A DNA stretch of 64,000 bases, taken from contig CAXXTQ010000001.1 in assembly GCA_963665005.2 (NCBI GenBank), positions 2,604,001 to 2,668,000 of the forward strand. The letters are read 5' to 3'. A program made the position numbers and the translations under genes. Positions 39,232 to 47,842 of this stretch are shown piece by piece; the stretch's first letter is position 1; every line of letters begins with the position of its first letter. The DNA is from G963665005 sp963665005 (lineage in GTDB: Bacteria > Bacillota > Clostridia > Christensenellales > SZUA-584). The notes below the pieces were generated by a model. The model worked only from the letters and a program-made list of their open reading frames with translations, had not been told where the DNA came from and made no database searches.

Positions 39232-41607
39232 TTACTCTAAAAGCGCCAAAGCCTCTTTTACCGCGCCCGCAGCATCTGCCGCATACGCGTCTGCTCCAAT
39301 GGTTTTCGAGTAATCTTTCGTTATTACTGCTCCGCCGACCATTATTTTAGCACGAAGGTTACGCTGCCGAGCTAGAGCAATAACCCTCTCCATCTCTTTG
39401 GCCGTCGTCGTTATCAATGCGGAGAGCCCTATTATATCAGCGTTTTGCTTTTCCGCTTCATCAATTATCTTTTCCGCCGCAATATCTTTTCCAAGGTCGG
39501 TGACTGTAAAGCCATGGTTTCTTAAAAGCATAGCCACAAGGTTCTTGCCGATATCGTGTATATCTCCCTTGACCGTCGCTATTACAACCTTTTTTTTCAC
39601 ATCTGCCGAGCCCGCTTCGATATACTTTTCTTCAAGGTAATCAAACGCCGCATGCGCAGCCTCTGCGCTGTAAATAAGCTGCGGCAGAAAATAAACACGC
39701 TGCTCATATAAATCGCCGACTTTTTGCAATGCCGGTATTATCATTTCGTTTATGATTATCTCGGGAGTTACACCGCCTGAGATTTCTTTATCGATGAGCG
39801 CCGTTATTGTCTTTTTTTTGCCTGTCAGAATAGCATCAGTTATATTTTTTGCTTCCTGCTCAGAAATCTTCGTATCCGAAAAACGCTTAAGGTAATTCTC
39901 AAAATTATAATCTCTTTCAAAAAGCGCTTCGGCGGCATGATATAGATCCATCATCAATTTATCGTTCGGATTCATTATGGCGCAGGAGAGCCCCTTGCCC
40001 ATTGCCAAAATCAAAAACGAAGAGTTAATAAACTCGCGCTCGGGCAGGCCGTACGAGATATTGGAAATACCGAGAACTGTTTTAAAACCGTTTTTCGTAC
40101 ACCAGTCGATAACGCCGAGCGTCTGTGCCGGAGCAGCCGGATCGGAAGATACCGTCATTGCAAGCCCGTCGACAAGTATATTCTCTTTGCCTATTCCTGC
40201 CGCGGCTATCTTTTCGTAAGCCTTTTGAATCTGCCTAATACGCCCTTGTGCCGTTTCGGGTATTCCCTCGTCGCCTATAGGCAGCAATATAAACATAGCA
40301 TGGTAACGCTTTGCGACAGGCAGAAGCTTTTCTAAAGACTCGCTTTTTGTAGATATAGAATTTATAAGCGCGCGCCCGGGATATATCCTTAATACCTGTT
40401 CTATCACATCCGTTTTAGACGAATCTATACAAAGCGGAAGTTTAGCCTGTACGGACAAAAGCTCTATCGCCTTTTTCATTACCTCTTTTTCATCTATCCC
40501 CGGCATACCTACATTAACGTCCAATATATGCGCGCCGCTGTCTTTTTGCTCTAGCGCCATATCAAGAATCTCGTAATAATCCCCCGTCTCTATTGCTTTT
40601 TTAAGCTTTGGTTTGCCGGTAGGGTTAATTCTTTCTCCTATAACGTTAAAATGCCCGCCTATAAAAACCTCTTCCGAAACGGACGTCAGCGCCGCAGGCA
40701 TGGCATCAAGCCAGGCAAGCGGTTTTAAACCCTTTATCTCCTGCGCAATAACTCTTATATATTCGGGGTCTGTGCCGCAGCATCCGCCGATAAGGTTGGC
40801 GCCCGCTTCGCAGAGCGGTACCATATATTTTCTAAACTCATCACACGATAAATCGAAACATGTTTTGCCGTCAACGATTTTCGGCATTCCCGCGTTTGGT
40901 TTTACTAATATGGGCACGGACGAAACGGCCTTCATTGCTTTTACAATAGATACCATCTCTTCGGGTCCTGTAGAACAATTCAGCCCTACTATATCTGCAC
41001 CCGCGGATATAAGCGTCATCGCCGCCGCCGCAGGAGACGTTCCCGTAAGCGTTCTTCCGTGTTTATCAAAAGTCATAGATGCTGCGACAGGAAGATCGCA
41101 TGCTTCTTTTGCCGCGATTACCGCCGCTCTCGCTTCCTGTATGTCTATCATTGTTTCAATAATAATAAAATCTACACCGCCGTCCGCAAGCGCCTTTATC
41201 TGCTGCTTATAGATATCGACGACCTGCTCGAACTCTAAGTCTCCGAGCGGCACTAAAAATGAGCCTGTAGAGCTTACATCTCCGCCTACGAACGCTTTTT
41301 GGCCTGCAGCATCTGCTGAAATTTCTGCCAACTCTTTATTTATTCGGTATACGTCTTTATCAAGCGAAAACTCTTCAAGCTTAAGCGAATTTGCTCCCAG
41401 CGTAGCCGTATAGACCGCCTTTGAGCCGGCGTCAATATACCTTTGCTGAATATCGCGCAAAAGACGAGGGTTTTCAAGCGTAAACTTCTCGGGGCATACG
41501 CCCGGTTTTAAGCCGTTATTCTGTAAAAAAGTTCCCAACGCTCCGTCAAGAAGCATGATATCGCTGTCCAAATATTCTAAAAATGTCTTTCCGTTAACTC
41601 TTTTCAT
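39232..41607 (-). CDS. metH: Cobalamin-dependent methionine synthase without reactivation domain
   Basis: Transfers the methyl group of methyl-THF to homocysteine through cobalamin. Order in the 791-residue product: homocysteine-binding barrel (1-300) with zinc cysteines in GLNCSTGP and GGCCGTDPEY; pterin-binding barrel (about 310-560, GHFNVIGERINPTGK); B12 cap; B12-binding domain (about 665-791) with DIHDIGKNLV. The reactivation (SAM-binding) domain of long MetH is absent and encoded by the gene just upstream. A divergent metF supplies its methyl donor. Confidence 0.95.
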   Translation of the reverse strand: MKRVNGKTFLEYLDSDIMLLDGALGTFLQNNGLKPGVCPEKFTLENPRLLRDIQQRYIDAGSKAVYTATLGANSLKLEEFSLDKDVYRINKELAEISADAAGQKAFVGGDVSSTGSFLVPLGDLEFEQVVDIYKQQIKALADGGVDFIIIETMIDIQEARAAVIAAKEACDLPVAASMTFDKHGRTLTGTSPAAAAMTLISAGADIVGLNCSTGPEEMVSIVKAMKAVSSVPILVKPNAGMPKIVDGKTCFDLSCDEFRKYMVPLCEAGANLIGGCCGTDPEYIRVIAQEIKGLKPLAWLDAMPAALTSVSEEVFIGGHFNVIGERINPTGKPKLKKAIETGDYYEILDMALEQKDSGAHILDVNVGMPGIDEKEVMKKAIELLSVQAKLPLCIDSSKTDVIEQVLRIYPGRALINSISTKSESLEKLLPVAKRYHAMFILLPIGDEGIPETAQGRIRQIQKAYEKIAAAGIGKENILVDGLAMTVSSDPAAPAQTLGVIDWCTKNGFKTVLGISNISYGLPEREFINSSFLILAMGKGLSCAIMNPNDKLMMDLYHAAEALFERDYNFENYLKRFSDTKISEQEAKNITDAILTGKKKTITALIDKEISGGVTPEIIINEMIIPALQKVGDLYEQRVYFLPQLIYSAEAAHAAFDYLEEKYIEAGSADVKKKVVIATVKGDIHDIGKNLVAMLLRNHGFTVTDLGKDIAAEKIIDEAEKQNADIIGLSALITTTAKEMERVIALARQRNLRAKIMVGGAVITKDYSKTIGADAYAADAAGAVKEALALLE

Positions 41608-42207
41608 CTATTGCACTCCTGCTATGGCTATTACCGATTTTTCTGGCGACAGCAAATATTTATCATTAATACTTACTCCAAGCGTCTGCATATCGAGCAA
41701 ATCATAAAACTTTTTCTGATACGAAATATCCAAATCTCCGTAACCCGCGCTGAACCGTTTTTTTGTCAGCTTCTGCCCCGTTCTTAAAAGCGCAGCGTTT
41801 TTTCTTTCCATCATTACGCCCAAAGCGCCATCTACACATTCTGAAGCGTAAGCGTCAAAAACAATAGCTTTTAACCCTTCGCCCCCGCTCATCGCTTCGC
41901 TTATTTTCGCTACATCCTCTTTAGCAAGCGTAGCGCACATAAGATATATTTTAGCGCTGTTTAGAAGAAGTTTAGACAGCAGCTTAGATTCTAAAAAAAA
42001 TCCCTGTAAAGATACGGCATCTTTTTTTATGTGCTCTATTTCAAATATACCTGCCCTGCCCTTTGCGGAAAATAAAGACTGCGCCGTTTTAAGATAACCG
42101 TTAAGCTCGCTTTCAAGCTCCAAAGAAAAATCCGCCTTTGCCGACCCAAGCCTGCGCATTACGGTTTTTCTGTCCGGTACAAATGGAATGATAGGATAAT
42201 TCTCCAT
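41608..42207 (-). CDS. Methionine synthase reactivation-domain protein
   Basis: A 199-residue protein matching the vitamin B12-dependent methionine synthase activation domain, as a free-standing subunit. Signatures are MCATLAKEDVAKI, VDGALGVMMERK, KKRFSAGYGDLDISYQKKF-like sequence and TLGVSINDKYLLSPEKSVIAI. Its stop codon directly abuts the metH ATG. It would bind SAM and flavodoxin-type reductant to restore oxidised cobalamin. Confidence 0.9.
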   Translation of the reverse strand: MENYPIIPFVPDRKTVMRRLGSAKADFSLELESELNGYLKTAQSLFSAKGRAGIFEIEHIKKDAVSLQGFFLESKLLSKLLLNSAKIYLMCATLAKEDVAKISEAMSGGEGLKAIVFDAYASECVDGALGVMMERKNAALLRTGQKLTKKRFSAGYGDLDISYQKKFYDLLDMQTLGVSINDKYLLSPEKSVIAIAGVQ

Positions 42208-42334
42208 TCAAACACCTCTCAAAGATTATGATACAACACTTACCGTCATTATTCAACCTTGAAATAATAGCCTAAATGTGATTAAATAAACGCACGAAAC
42301 GTGAATTACGAATTAAAAATAACAGGAGATTATC

Positions 42335-43198
42335 ATGAGCATCTTACAAAAACTTTCAGAGCCTAAAAGCTCTTTCAGCCTTGAGTTTTTTCCGCCGAAA
42401 AAGGATATGCCCATATCCTCTGTTTATGATGCAATAAAAGAGCTTTCCCAGTACGGCCCCGCTTTTGTCAGCGTAACGTACGGAGCGGGCGGAAGCAATA
42501 CAAAAAGAACAATAGAAGTTGTTTCTCATGTTAAAGATACTTACCGTTTAGAAGCGATTGCTCATCTTACCTGCGTAGGTGCAGATAAAAAAGATATCGA
42601 TGATGTATTAACAAAGCTGGCAGGGCACGGCATATACAATGTGCTTGCCCTTAGGGGCGATATTCCCGAAGGTATGGACACAAAGGACGCTTTTTCACAT
42701 TATAAACATGCCAGCGATTTAATTAAAGATATAAAAAAACGCGGCGAATATACAATAGCTGCTGCGGCGTACCCCGAGGGGCATGTCGAAAGCGTTTCTC
42801 TCGATAAAGATATAGAATTCTTGCATATGAAAGTACAGGCGGGCGCAGACTTTTTCATATCACAGCTTTGTTTCGATAAATATGCTCTGGAATGTTTTTA
42901 TGAAAAGCTGGATAAAGCGGATATAGAGGTTCCTGTTCTTACCGGTATAATGCCCGTGCTAAACTCAAAACAGATTATACGAATGGCACTTTTGTCCGCG
43001 TGTTCGATTCCCGCTTCGCTTAGCAAAATAATAAGCCGTTACGGAGATAATGCAGACGATTTTAGAAAAGCCGGCTTAGAATACGCGGTTGACCAGATTA
43101 ATTATCTTATAGATAACGGAATCAATAAGTTTCATTTGTATACAATGAACAAAGCGGATGCAATAAAACAGATTATAAGCGACAGCAACCTTACATAG
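42335..43198 (+). CDS. metF: Methylenetetrahydrofolate reductase
   Basis: Reduces 5,10-methylene-THF to 5-methyl-THF, the methyl donor for MetH. The 287-residue TIM barrel has FSLEFFPPKKD at the N-terminus, FVSVTYGAGGS, IAHLTCVGADKK, LALRGDIPEG and GADFFISQLCFD. AGGAGATTATC precedes the ATG. Divergent from the metH pair across a 127-base gap, and its 3' end overlaps the convergent GGDEF gene by eight bases. Confidence 0.95.
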   Translation: MSILQKLSEPKSSFSLEFFPPKKDMPISSVYDAIKELSQYGPAFVSVTYGAGGSNTKRTIEVVSHVKDTYRLEAIAHLTCVGADKKDIDDVLTKLAGHGIYNVLALRGDIPEGMDTKDAFSHYKHASDLIKDIKKRGEYTIAAAAYPEGHVESVSLDKDIEFLHMKVQAGADFFISQLCFDKYALECFYEKLDKADIEVPVLTGIMPVLNSKQIIRMALLSACSIPASLSKIISRYGDNADDFRKAGLEYAVDQINYLIDNGINKFHLYTMNKADAIKQIISDSNLT

Positions 43199-44735
43199 TC
43201 CTGTCGGTAGATTTTCTGCGTTTTTCCCTATACATCTCCGAATCGGCGGTGCTTATTAAACTGCCCGCCGTTTCTGACGGTTTATATTCTGCCTCTTTAA
43301 AACCAAAGCTCATAGATATACCCTGCGATTCGCCGACCATGCATTTTGCTGCGGCTTTGCCTATAAGTACTGCAAGCTGTGTTGCCTGCGCACGGTTAAA
43401 CCCCGGCAGTATCAAAACAAACTCATCTCCTCCAAGCCTGAAAGCAGCGAGAGCTCTTTGCGTATGTTCTTTTAACACCTCGGCAACCGATTTTATCATG
43501 CTGTCGCCCGCGCCGTGCCCGTAAGTATCGTTTATATATTTCAGCCCGTCGATATCCGCAAAGCAAACGGTAAGTGCCTTTTTTTCCGCCTTGCTTTTTG
43601 TATAAACCTGCCTTAAATACTCAATACCCGCCCTTCTGTTAAAAAGCCCCGTCAAAGCGTCGGTATTGGCCATCATGTCAAGTTTATTCTCTGCCTGTTT
43701 ATACTTTGTTATATCTGTAACCATTGTTACTATAACTTCTTTGCCGTTCATGCGCGTGCGTGTATGCAGCGCGCTGTAATACCTGCCTTTATTATCGTTA
43801 TAGTTCTCGAGCTGCGTTTTTCCCGAAGCCCATGTAATATTAATACCAAGGCTCGAGCTTAGCTCGTGCGCATTGCTATATCCAAACAACGCTCTGTAAG
43901 CTTTGTTTTCAAAAAGCAGTTTTCTTGTCGACGGCTCCCAGACGGTAAACGCCTGGTTTATTGCATTGATGCCTTTTTTTGCAATAACCATTTTATTGTT
44001 TTTTGGCATATCTTTTGATAAAACACTGTACAGACCGACAAACTTTTCTATACTATTTCTTTGCTTATGGCTTACGCCCCGGTCAAAAAAATAGATTACT
44101 GCGCCGGGCGTTCCAAAGCTCTTTTTATACATTGCGTAAGCAGTATCGACCGCTCTTTTAAGTTTGCCGAGGCGCATAACTTCTGCCTGCGTGCGCTTCT
44201 CAAAATCGGTGTATAATAATGGAATACACACGCTTTTTCTATCGCGCCATTCCTCTTTTATAACGTACCGGTTATTTTTTTTTTCATATATTGCAGCACA
44301 AAAAGCGCCCATGCTCTGACTTGTGACCGCCAAAAAATCGTACGATTCTTTATTCAGCCGGCTGGTAAATATATCGCATATCTTTGTTATAGTGACCGCT
44401 TCTTCTTCTCTCCTTATTTCTTTTAACGAAGAGACAGAAATAAGAAGACAGTTAATATTGCCGAATTCTGCCGGGCAAATTAGAACAACGGCGTCATATA
44501 ATTTACCTGCGATATGTAATTTAAGATTTCTTTGGTTTGCCGAGCCTCCGCTTTCTTTAACCATGCGCGAAAAGCCTGCCCTTTGCTCAAGCATTTGAAA
44601 AAAGCTGACATCATTTCCGAATCCGCTTTTTACGGCCTGGTTGTTTGCGAAAACGATCCTGCCCGACTTTACGCTTACAAAAAAAACGGGCAGAGGTATA
44701 CCGGCAAGATATTGTTTGGCTTTTAAATAGTCCAT
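43191..44735 (-). CDS. PAS-GGDEF diguanylate cyclase
   Basis: A 514-residue cytoplasmic signalling protein with no membrane segment. The N-terminal half has a PAS-like start (LAGIPLPVFFVSVKSGRIVFAN) and a middle sensor region; a second PAS domain (INQAFTVWEPSTRKLLFENKAYRALFGY) leads to a GGDEF domain from about 350 (MANTDALTGLFNRRAG). The active-site loop is RLGGDEF, so it should make cyclic di-GMP. No other cyclic di-GMP enzyme is in the window. Confidence 0.9.
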   Translation of the reverse strand: MDYLKAKQYLAGIPLPVFFVSVKSGRIVFANNQAVKSGFGNDVSFFQMLEQRAGFSRMVKESGGSANQRNLKLHIAGKLYDAVVLICPAEFGNINCLLISVSSLKEIRREEEAVTITKICDIFTSRLNKESYDFLAVTSQSMGAFCAAIYEKKNNRYVIKEEWRDRKSVCIPLLYTDFEKRTQAEVMRLGKLKRAVDTAYAMYKKSFGTPGAVIYFFDRGVSHKQRNSIEKFVGLYSVLSKDMPKNNKMVIAKKGINAINQAFTVWEPSTRKLLFENKAYRALFGYSNAHELSSSLGINITWASGKTQLENYNDNKGRYYSALHTRTRMNGKEVIVTMVTDITKYKQAENKLDMMANTDALTGLFNRRAGIEYLRQVYTKSKAEKKALTVCFADIDGLKYINDTYGHGAGDSMIKSVAEVLKEHTQRALAAFRLGGDEFVLILPGFNRAQATQLAVLIGKAAAKCMVGESQGISMSFGFKEAEYKPSETAGSLISTADSEMYREKRRKSTDRTM

Positions 44736-44846
44736 ACGCAGCCATTCACCCTTTAGAGTATTAATATGGAGATTATATTAAAAACCAGTAAATAAATTTT
44801 GGCGAACTGTGCAATTTAGCATGAAAAATAATAAAGAAATTTGTTA

Positions 44847-44876
44847 TAAAAAAAGAAGCAGCCAAGCAGCCGCTCC
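44847..44876 (-). terminator. Intrinsic terminator of the MFS gene
   Basis: Minus strand AGCGGC-TGCTTG-GCTGCT hairpin followed by TCTTTTTTT, just past the transporter stop codon. Confidence 0.7.
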
Positions 44877-44892
44877 TTTATCTTAATGCTGG

Positions 44893-46101
44893 TTATTTGC
44901 CGGTATCGCGCAGATACAGCTGCGTCTCTTTCATCTTGAACATAGCGGGAAGCTGTATGATTGCGAACAAAAGCAAAAACAGCATGCTCCATAATATGCT
45001 CGCTTCGCTTATCATTTCGAATGCGAAAACGAATATCAGGCCCGAAACCTGCCCCATGAGCATTATCAAACCAAATGATGTTCCTTCTTTGGACGGATAC
45101 GCCGCCTCTGCGCCGTGCTGAAACAGTATCGGCGCAAGACCCATAACAAGAAACCCTATGACTCCGTAAATAATAAGCACGATTACCGATACGTCGATAA
45201 ACGCGAGCAGTGTTAAAAGCACCACCAGCGAGAGTATGCCTGTTTTTATAAGCACCATTCTTTTCTGTATTTTATCCGAGAACATAGGCACTATAACAGC
45301 TCCGATAACCCCCGCGATTATAAATATCACGCCCGCCGTACCCGAAAGCGCCATCATGCCTTTTGGCTCCAGAATGCTTTCTATCATGCTTAGCAGTGTG
45401 TTTAAAAGCCCTATAGAGATAAACCCTATAAGCAGCACTATCAAATACTGCCTGTTACGGAGCAGCGCCTTTATAGATTTTAAGTTCATGTCTTCTTTGG
45501 GCTCGGGAGGCCCCGGCATTACAGGCGGTTTCTCTTTGGCGAAAACCATTGCCGATATCGCCGCGGCAATCGTTATGAGCGCAAACACACCCATCATATT
45601 TTTCATGCCGAGGCTGTATAGCTGCGCCGAAAACGCCATAGGAATAATAAATCCTATGTACTGCGCCATAACGAGTATTCCCGAAGCGGTCGCACGCTCT
45701 TTTACGGGAAACCAGTTGGACGGCACTTTAGTGGAAATGTTTATTAGAAACGGCTGAGCGGCCGCCATAGCGAACTGGCAGACGATAGCGACAGTATAAC
45801 TTGTGGCGAAAAAATATCGTATGATTGCAGGTATTACCATTAAAACAACGCCTACTGTCACAGACGCTTTATAGCCGTGCTTGTCCACCATCCAGGATGC
45901 TGGGGCGGCTAAAAGTATGTACATAAACATATAGCTCATTGCAAAAAGCGTTATGCTCATTTCATCCACGCCGAAAAACTTCTCAACAGAGCTCGAAATA
46001 GGCGCGAAAGCAAGCCAGTATATTTCTGTCGCGACGATAATAGGCACGAGCACCGCTAATATAAGCCATCTTTTCTTGTATGTTTTATATTCAGTATCCA
46101 T
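44893..46101 (-). CDS. Major facilitator superfamily transporter
   Basis: A 402-residue membrane protein with about 12 hydrophobic segments. The N-terminus (VATEIYWLAFAPISSSVEKFFG) and WMVDKHGYKASVTVG (an MFS loop 2-3 motif) identify the superfamily. A cytoplasmic loop (AKEKPPVMPGPPEPKEDMN) separates the two halves. Substrate cannot be told; nearest-looking relatives include nitrate/nitrite and organic-anion carriers. GGAGG precedes the ATG. Monocistronic. Confidence 0.88.
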   Translation of the reverse strand: MDTEYKTYKKRWLILAVLVPIIVATEIYWLAFAPISSSVEKFFGVDEMSITLFAMSYMFMYILLAAPASWMVDKHGYKASVTVGVVLMVIPAIIRYFFATSYTVAIVCQFAMAAAQPFLINISTKVPSNWFPVKERATASGILVMAQYIGFIIPMAFSAQLYSLGMKNMMGVFALITIAAAISAMVFAKEKPPVMPGPPEPKEDMNLKSIKALLRNRQYLIVLLIGFISIGLLNTLLSMIESILEPKGMMALSGTAGVIFIIAGVIGAVIVPMFSDKIQKRMVLIKTGILSLVVLLTLLAFIDVSVIVLIIYGVIGFLVMGLAPILFQHGAEAAYPSKEGTSFGLIMLMGQVSGLIFVFAFEMISEASILWSMLFLLLFAIIQLPAMFKMKETQLYLRDTGK

Positions 46102-46237
46102 TATTACCTCCTTTATTTAGTATCATATTACATGCCGCTGTCGTTTTTTGCAATGAAAAAAGCAATCCTCTGTTTTAGCATCTCAGGCAGGAAAAAGAAA
46201 CCTCAGAACAGGTTGCCGTAACACAAAGTTTAATATC

Positions 46238-46266
46238 TTGACTGCAAATATCTAATATGCTATATT
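46238..46266 (+). promoter_or_regulatory. tRNA-Leu promoter
   Basis: -35 TTGACT, 17-base spacer, -10 TATATT, ending 18 bases before the tRNA. Confidence 0.8.
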
Positions 46267-46284
46267 AACAAAGTCGTAAAACAT

Positions 46285-46371
46285 GCCGAAGTGGCGGAAT
46301 TGGCAGACGCGCTGGATTCAAAATCCAGTATGGGCAACTATGTGTGGGTTCGAGTCCCACCTTCGGCACCA
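46285..46371 (+). tRNA. tRNA-Leu (CAA)
   Basis: Acceptor GCCGAAG with CTTCGGC, anticodon CAA in TTCAAAA closed by CTGGA/TCCAG, a long variable arm, T-arm GGGTTCGAGTCCC, encoded CCA; 87 bases. The serine-recombinase module begins within 90 bases of its 3' end. Confidence 0.96.
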
Positions 46372-46416
46372 GAACACTCATTAGGACACAAAACAAAACC
46401 TTATTGAGTAAGTTGT

Positions 46417-46444
46417 AAAGCACATCTTGTTGGATGTGCTTTTA
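46417..46444 (+). terminator. Terminator of tRNA-Leu
   Basis: aaagcacatc-ttgttg-gatgtgcttt, a ten-base perfect stem whose 3' arm ends in a short T-run. Confidence 0.75.
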
Positions 46445-46494
46445 TCGTACATTAGATTTTACTCGTTTGCAAATATAGATTTAATTTCTTTAAA

Positions 46495-47842
46495 GGGTCT
46501 GTCTCAAATTTTGTGTAAAATATCAACCGCAGAAGTAAATTTCAAGTGAGCTATTCAAGAATAATGGATAGCTCACTTTTTATCTGATCCCAAAACCTGA
46601 TTCTCATTGACCATTTTTTAGTAGCATCTTCGGTGGCTAAGAATAAGGATTTCATTAAAGCTTTATCGCTGGGGAAGACAGCTTTACCTTTCGTGACTTT
46701 TCTGTATTGCCGGTTTAAATTTTCGATGATGTTAGTAGTATACATCACCTTTCTCACATTATGGGAAAAGGAGAAAAACGGCGATATAACGTCCCAATTA
46801 TCATACCATGATTTAATGCCTGTCGGGTATAAAGAATTCCATTTATCCTTGAAGAATTCAAGCTGCCGAAATCCTTCCTCTTCGTTTGCTGCAGAATAAA
46901 TGGATTTCATGTCGCGGCAGTATTCTTTCCTGTGCTTGTAGCCAACATATCGGGCGGAAGCACGGATCTGATGAATTATGCAGCGCTGTACTATGGCGTT
47001 AGGATATGTCGCCTTGATAGCCTCGGGAAATCCGGGGAGACCATCAATTGAAAAGACGGTAACTTCCTGAACTCCGCGGTTTTTCATATCTGTTAATACT
47101 TTCAGCCAAAACTTTGAGGTCTCATTTTCGCCTATCCAGAGCCCTAATACGTCCTTGTAACCGTCTTCATCGATTCCTACCACTACATATGCAGCCTTTG
47201 AGATAATACGGTTATTCTGTTTTACCTTGTAGTGTATGGCATCCATGAATACAAAAGTAAAGCGCTCGTTAAGCGGTCTGTTCTGCCATTCCTCTATTAT
47301 AGGCATAATCTTATCCGTCATTCTTGATACTGATTCCGCCGACAATGGTATCCCGTATAAATCCTCTATATGAGAAGAGATATCTCTTGTGCTCATACCT
47401 TTGGCATACATCGAAATTACCTTTTCCTCAATAGCTGAGATATCTCTTATATGTTTCGGCACAAGTTCAGGTTCGAAATCATTGTTCCTGTCTCTTGGAA
47501 TACTTAAATCGATTTCTCCCAGGTCGCTCCTCACTGTCTTTTGAGAGTATCCGTTTCTATAGTTATTCTTTTCAATGCTTCGGTCGTGTTTCTCATAGCC
47601 AAGCTCTTCCTCAAGTTCTGATGACAGTAAGTTTTCGACTCCTTGCTTTAACATATCTTTTAATATGCTTTGAAGGCCGGAAATATCTTTCACGCCTTCC
47701 TTCTCCATAAGTTCTTTTGTCAGTTCGCTGACTTTTGTCTTTTTGTCCATTTTAAAAGTCCTCCGCTTTCGTAATTAATTATATTTTATTAATTACTTCT
47801 GCGGAAGACTTTTTCTTTTTACACAAATCTTGTTACAGTCTC
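46495..47842 (-). mobile_element. IS256-family insertion sequence, intact, with 8-bp target duplication
   Basis: The element is 1,348 bases. Its imperfect terminal inverted repeats read gggtctgtctcaaa on the left and, on the minus strand, GAGACTGTAACAAG on the right, both continuing into TTTGTGTAAAA. The 8-base target tctttaaa is present on both sides (46487-46494 and 47843-47850). One transposase gene occupies nearly all of it. The insertion cuts the 3' end of the recombinase gene to its right. Confidence 0.93.
46551..47750 (-). CDS. IS256-family (Mutator) transposase
   Basis: A 399-residue DDE transposase. The catalytic residues lie in FTFVFMDAIHYK (first Asp), TVFSIDGLPGFPEAI (second Asp) and YTTNIIENLNRQYRK (Glu). 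The N-terminal part includes RNGYSQKTVRSDLGEIDLSIPRDR, a family hallmark. It is full length and shows no frame damage, so the element may still be active. Confidence 0.95.
   Translation of the reverse strand: MDKKTKVSELTKELMEKEGVKDISGLQSILKDMLKQGVENLLSSELEEELGYEKHDRSIEKNNYRNGYSQKTVRSDLGEIDLSIPRDRNNDFEPELVPKHIRDISAIEEKVISMYAKGMSTRDISSHIEDLYGIPLSAESVSRMTDKIMPIIEEWQNRPLNERFTFVFMDAIHYKVKQNNRIISKAAYVVVGIDEDGYKDVLGLWIGENETSKFWLKVLTDMKNRGVQEVTVFSIDGLPGFPEAIKATYPNAIVQRCIIHQIRASARYVGYKHRKEYCRDMKSIYSAANEEEGFRQLEFFKDKWNSLYPTGIKSWYDNWDVISPFFSFSHNVRKVMYTTNIIENLNRQYRKVTKGKAVFPSDKALMKSLFLATEDATKKWSMRIRFWDQIKSELSIILE

Noticed and set aside
46285..46371. tRNA-Leu as the attachment site of the recombinase element
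   Set aside because: No second copy of the tRNA 3' end could be found in the window, and large serine recombinases usually do not target tRNA genes; adjacency alone is not enough.
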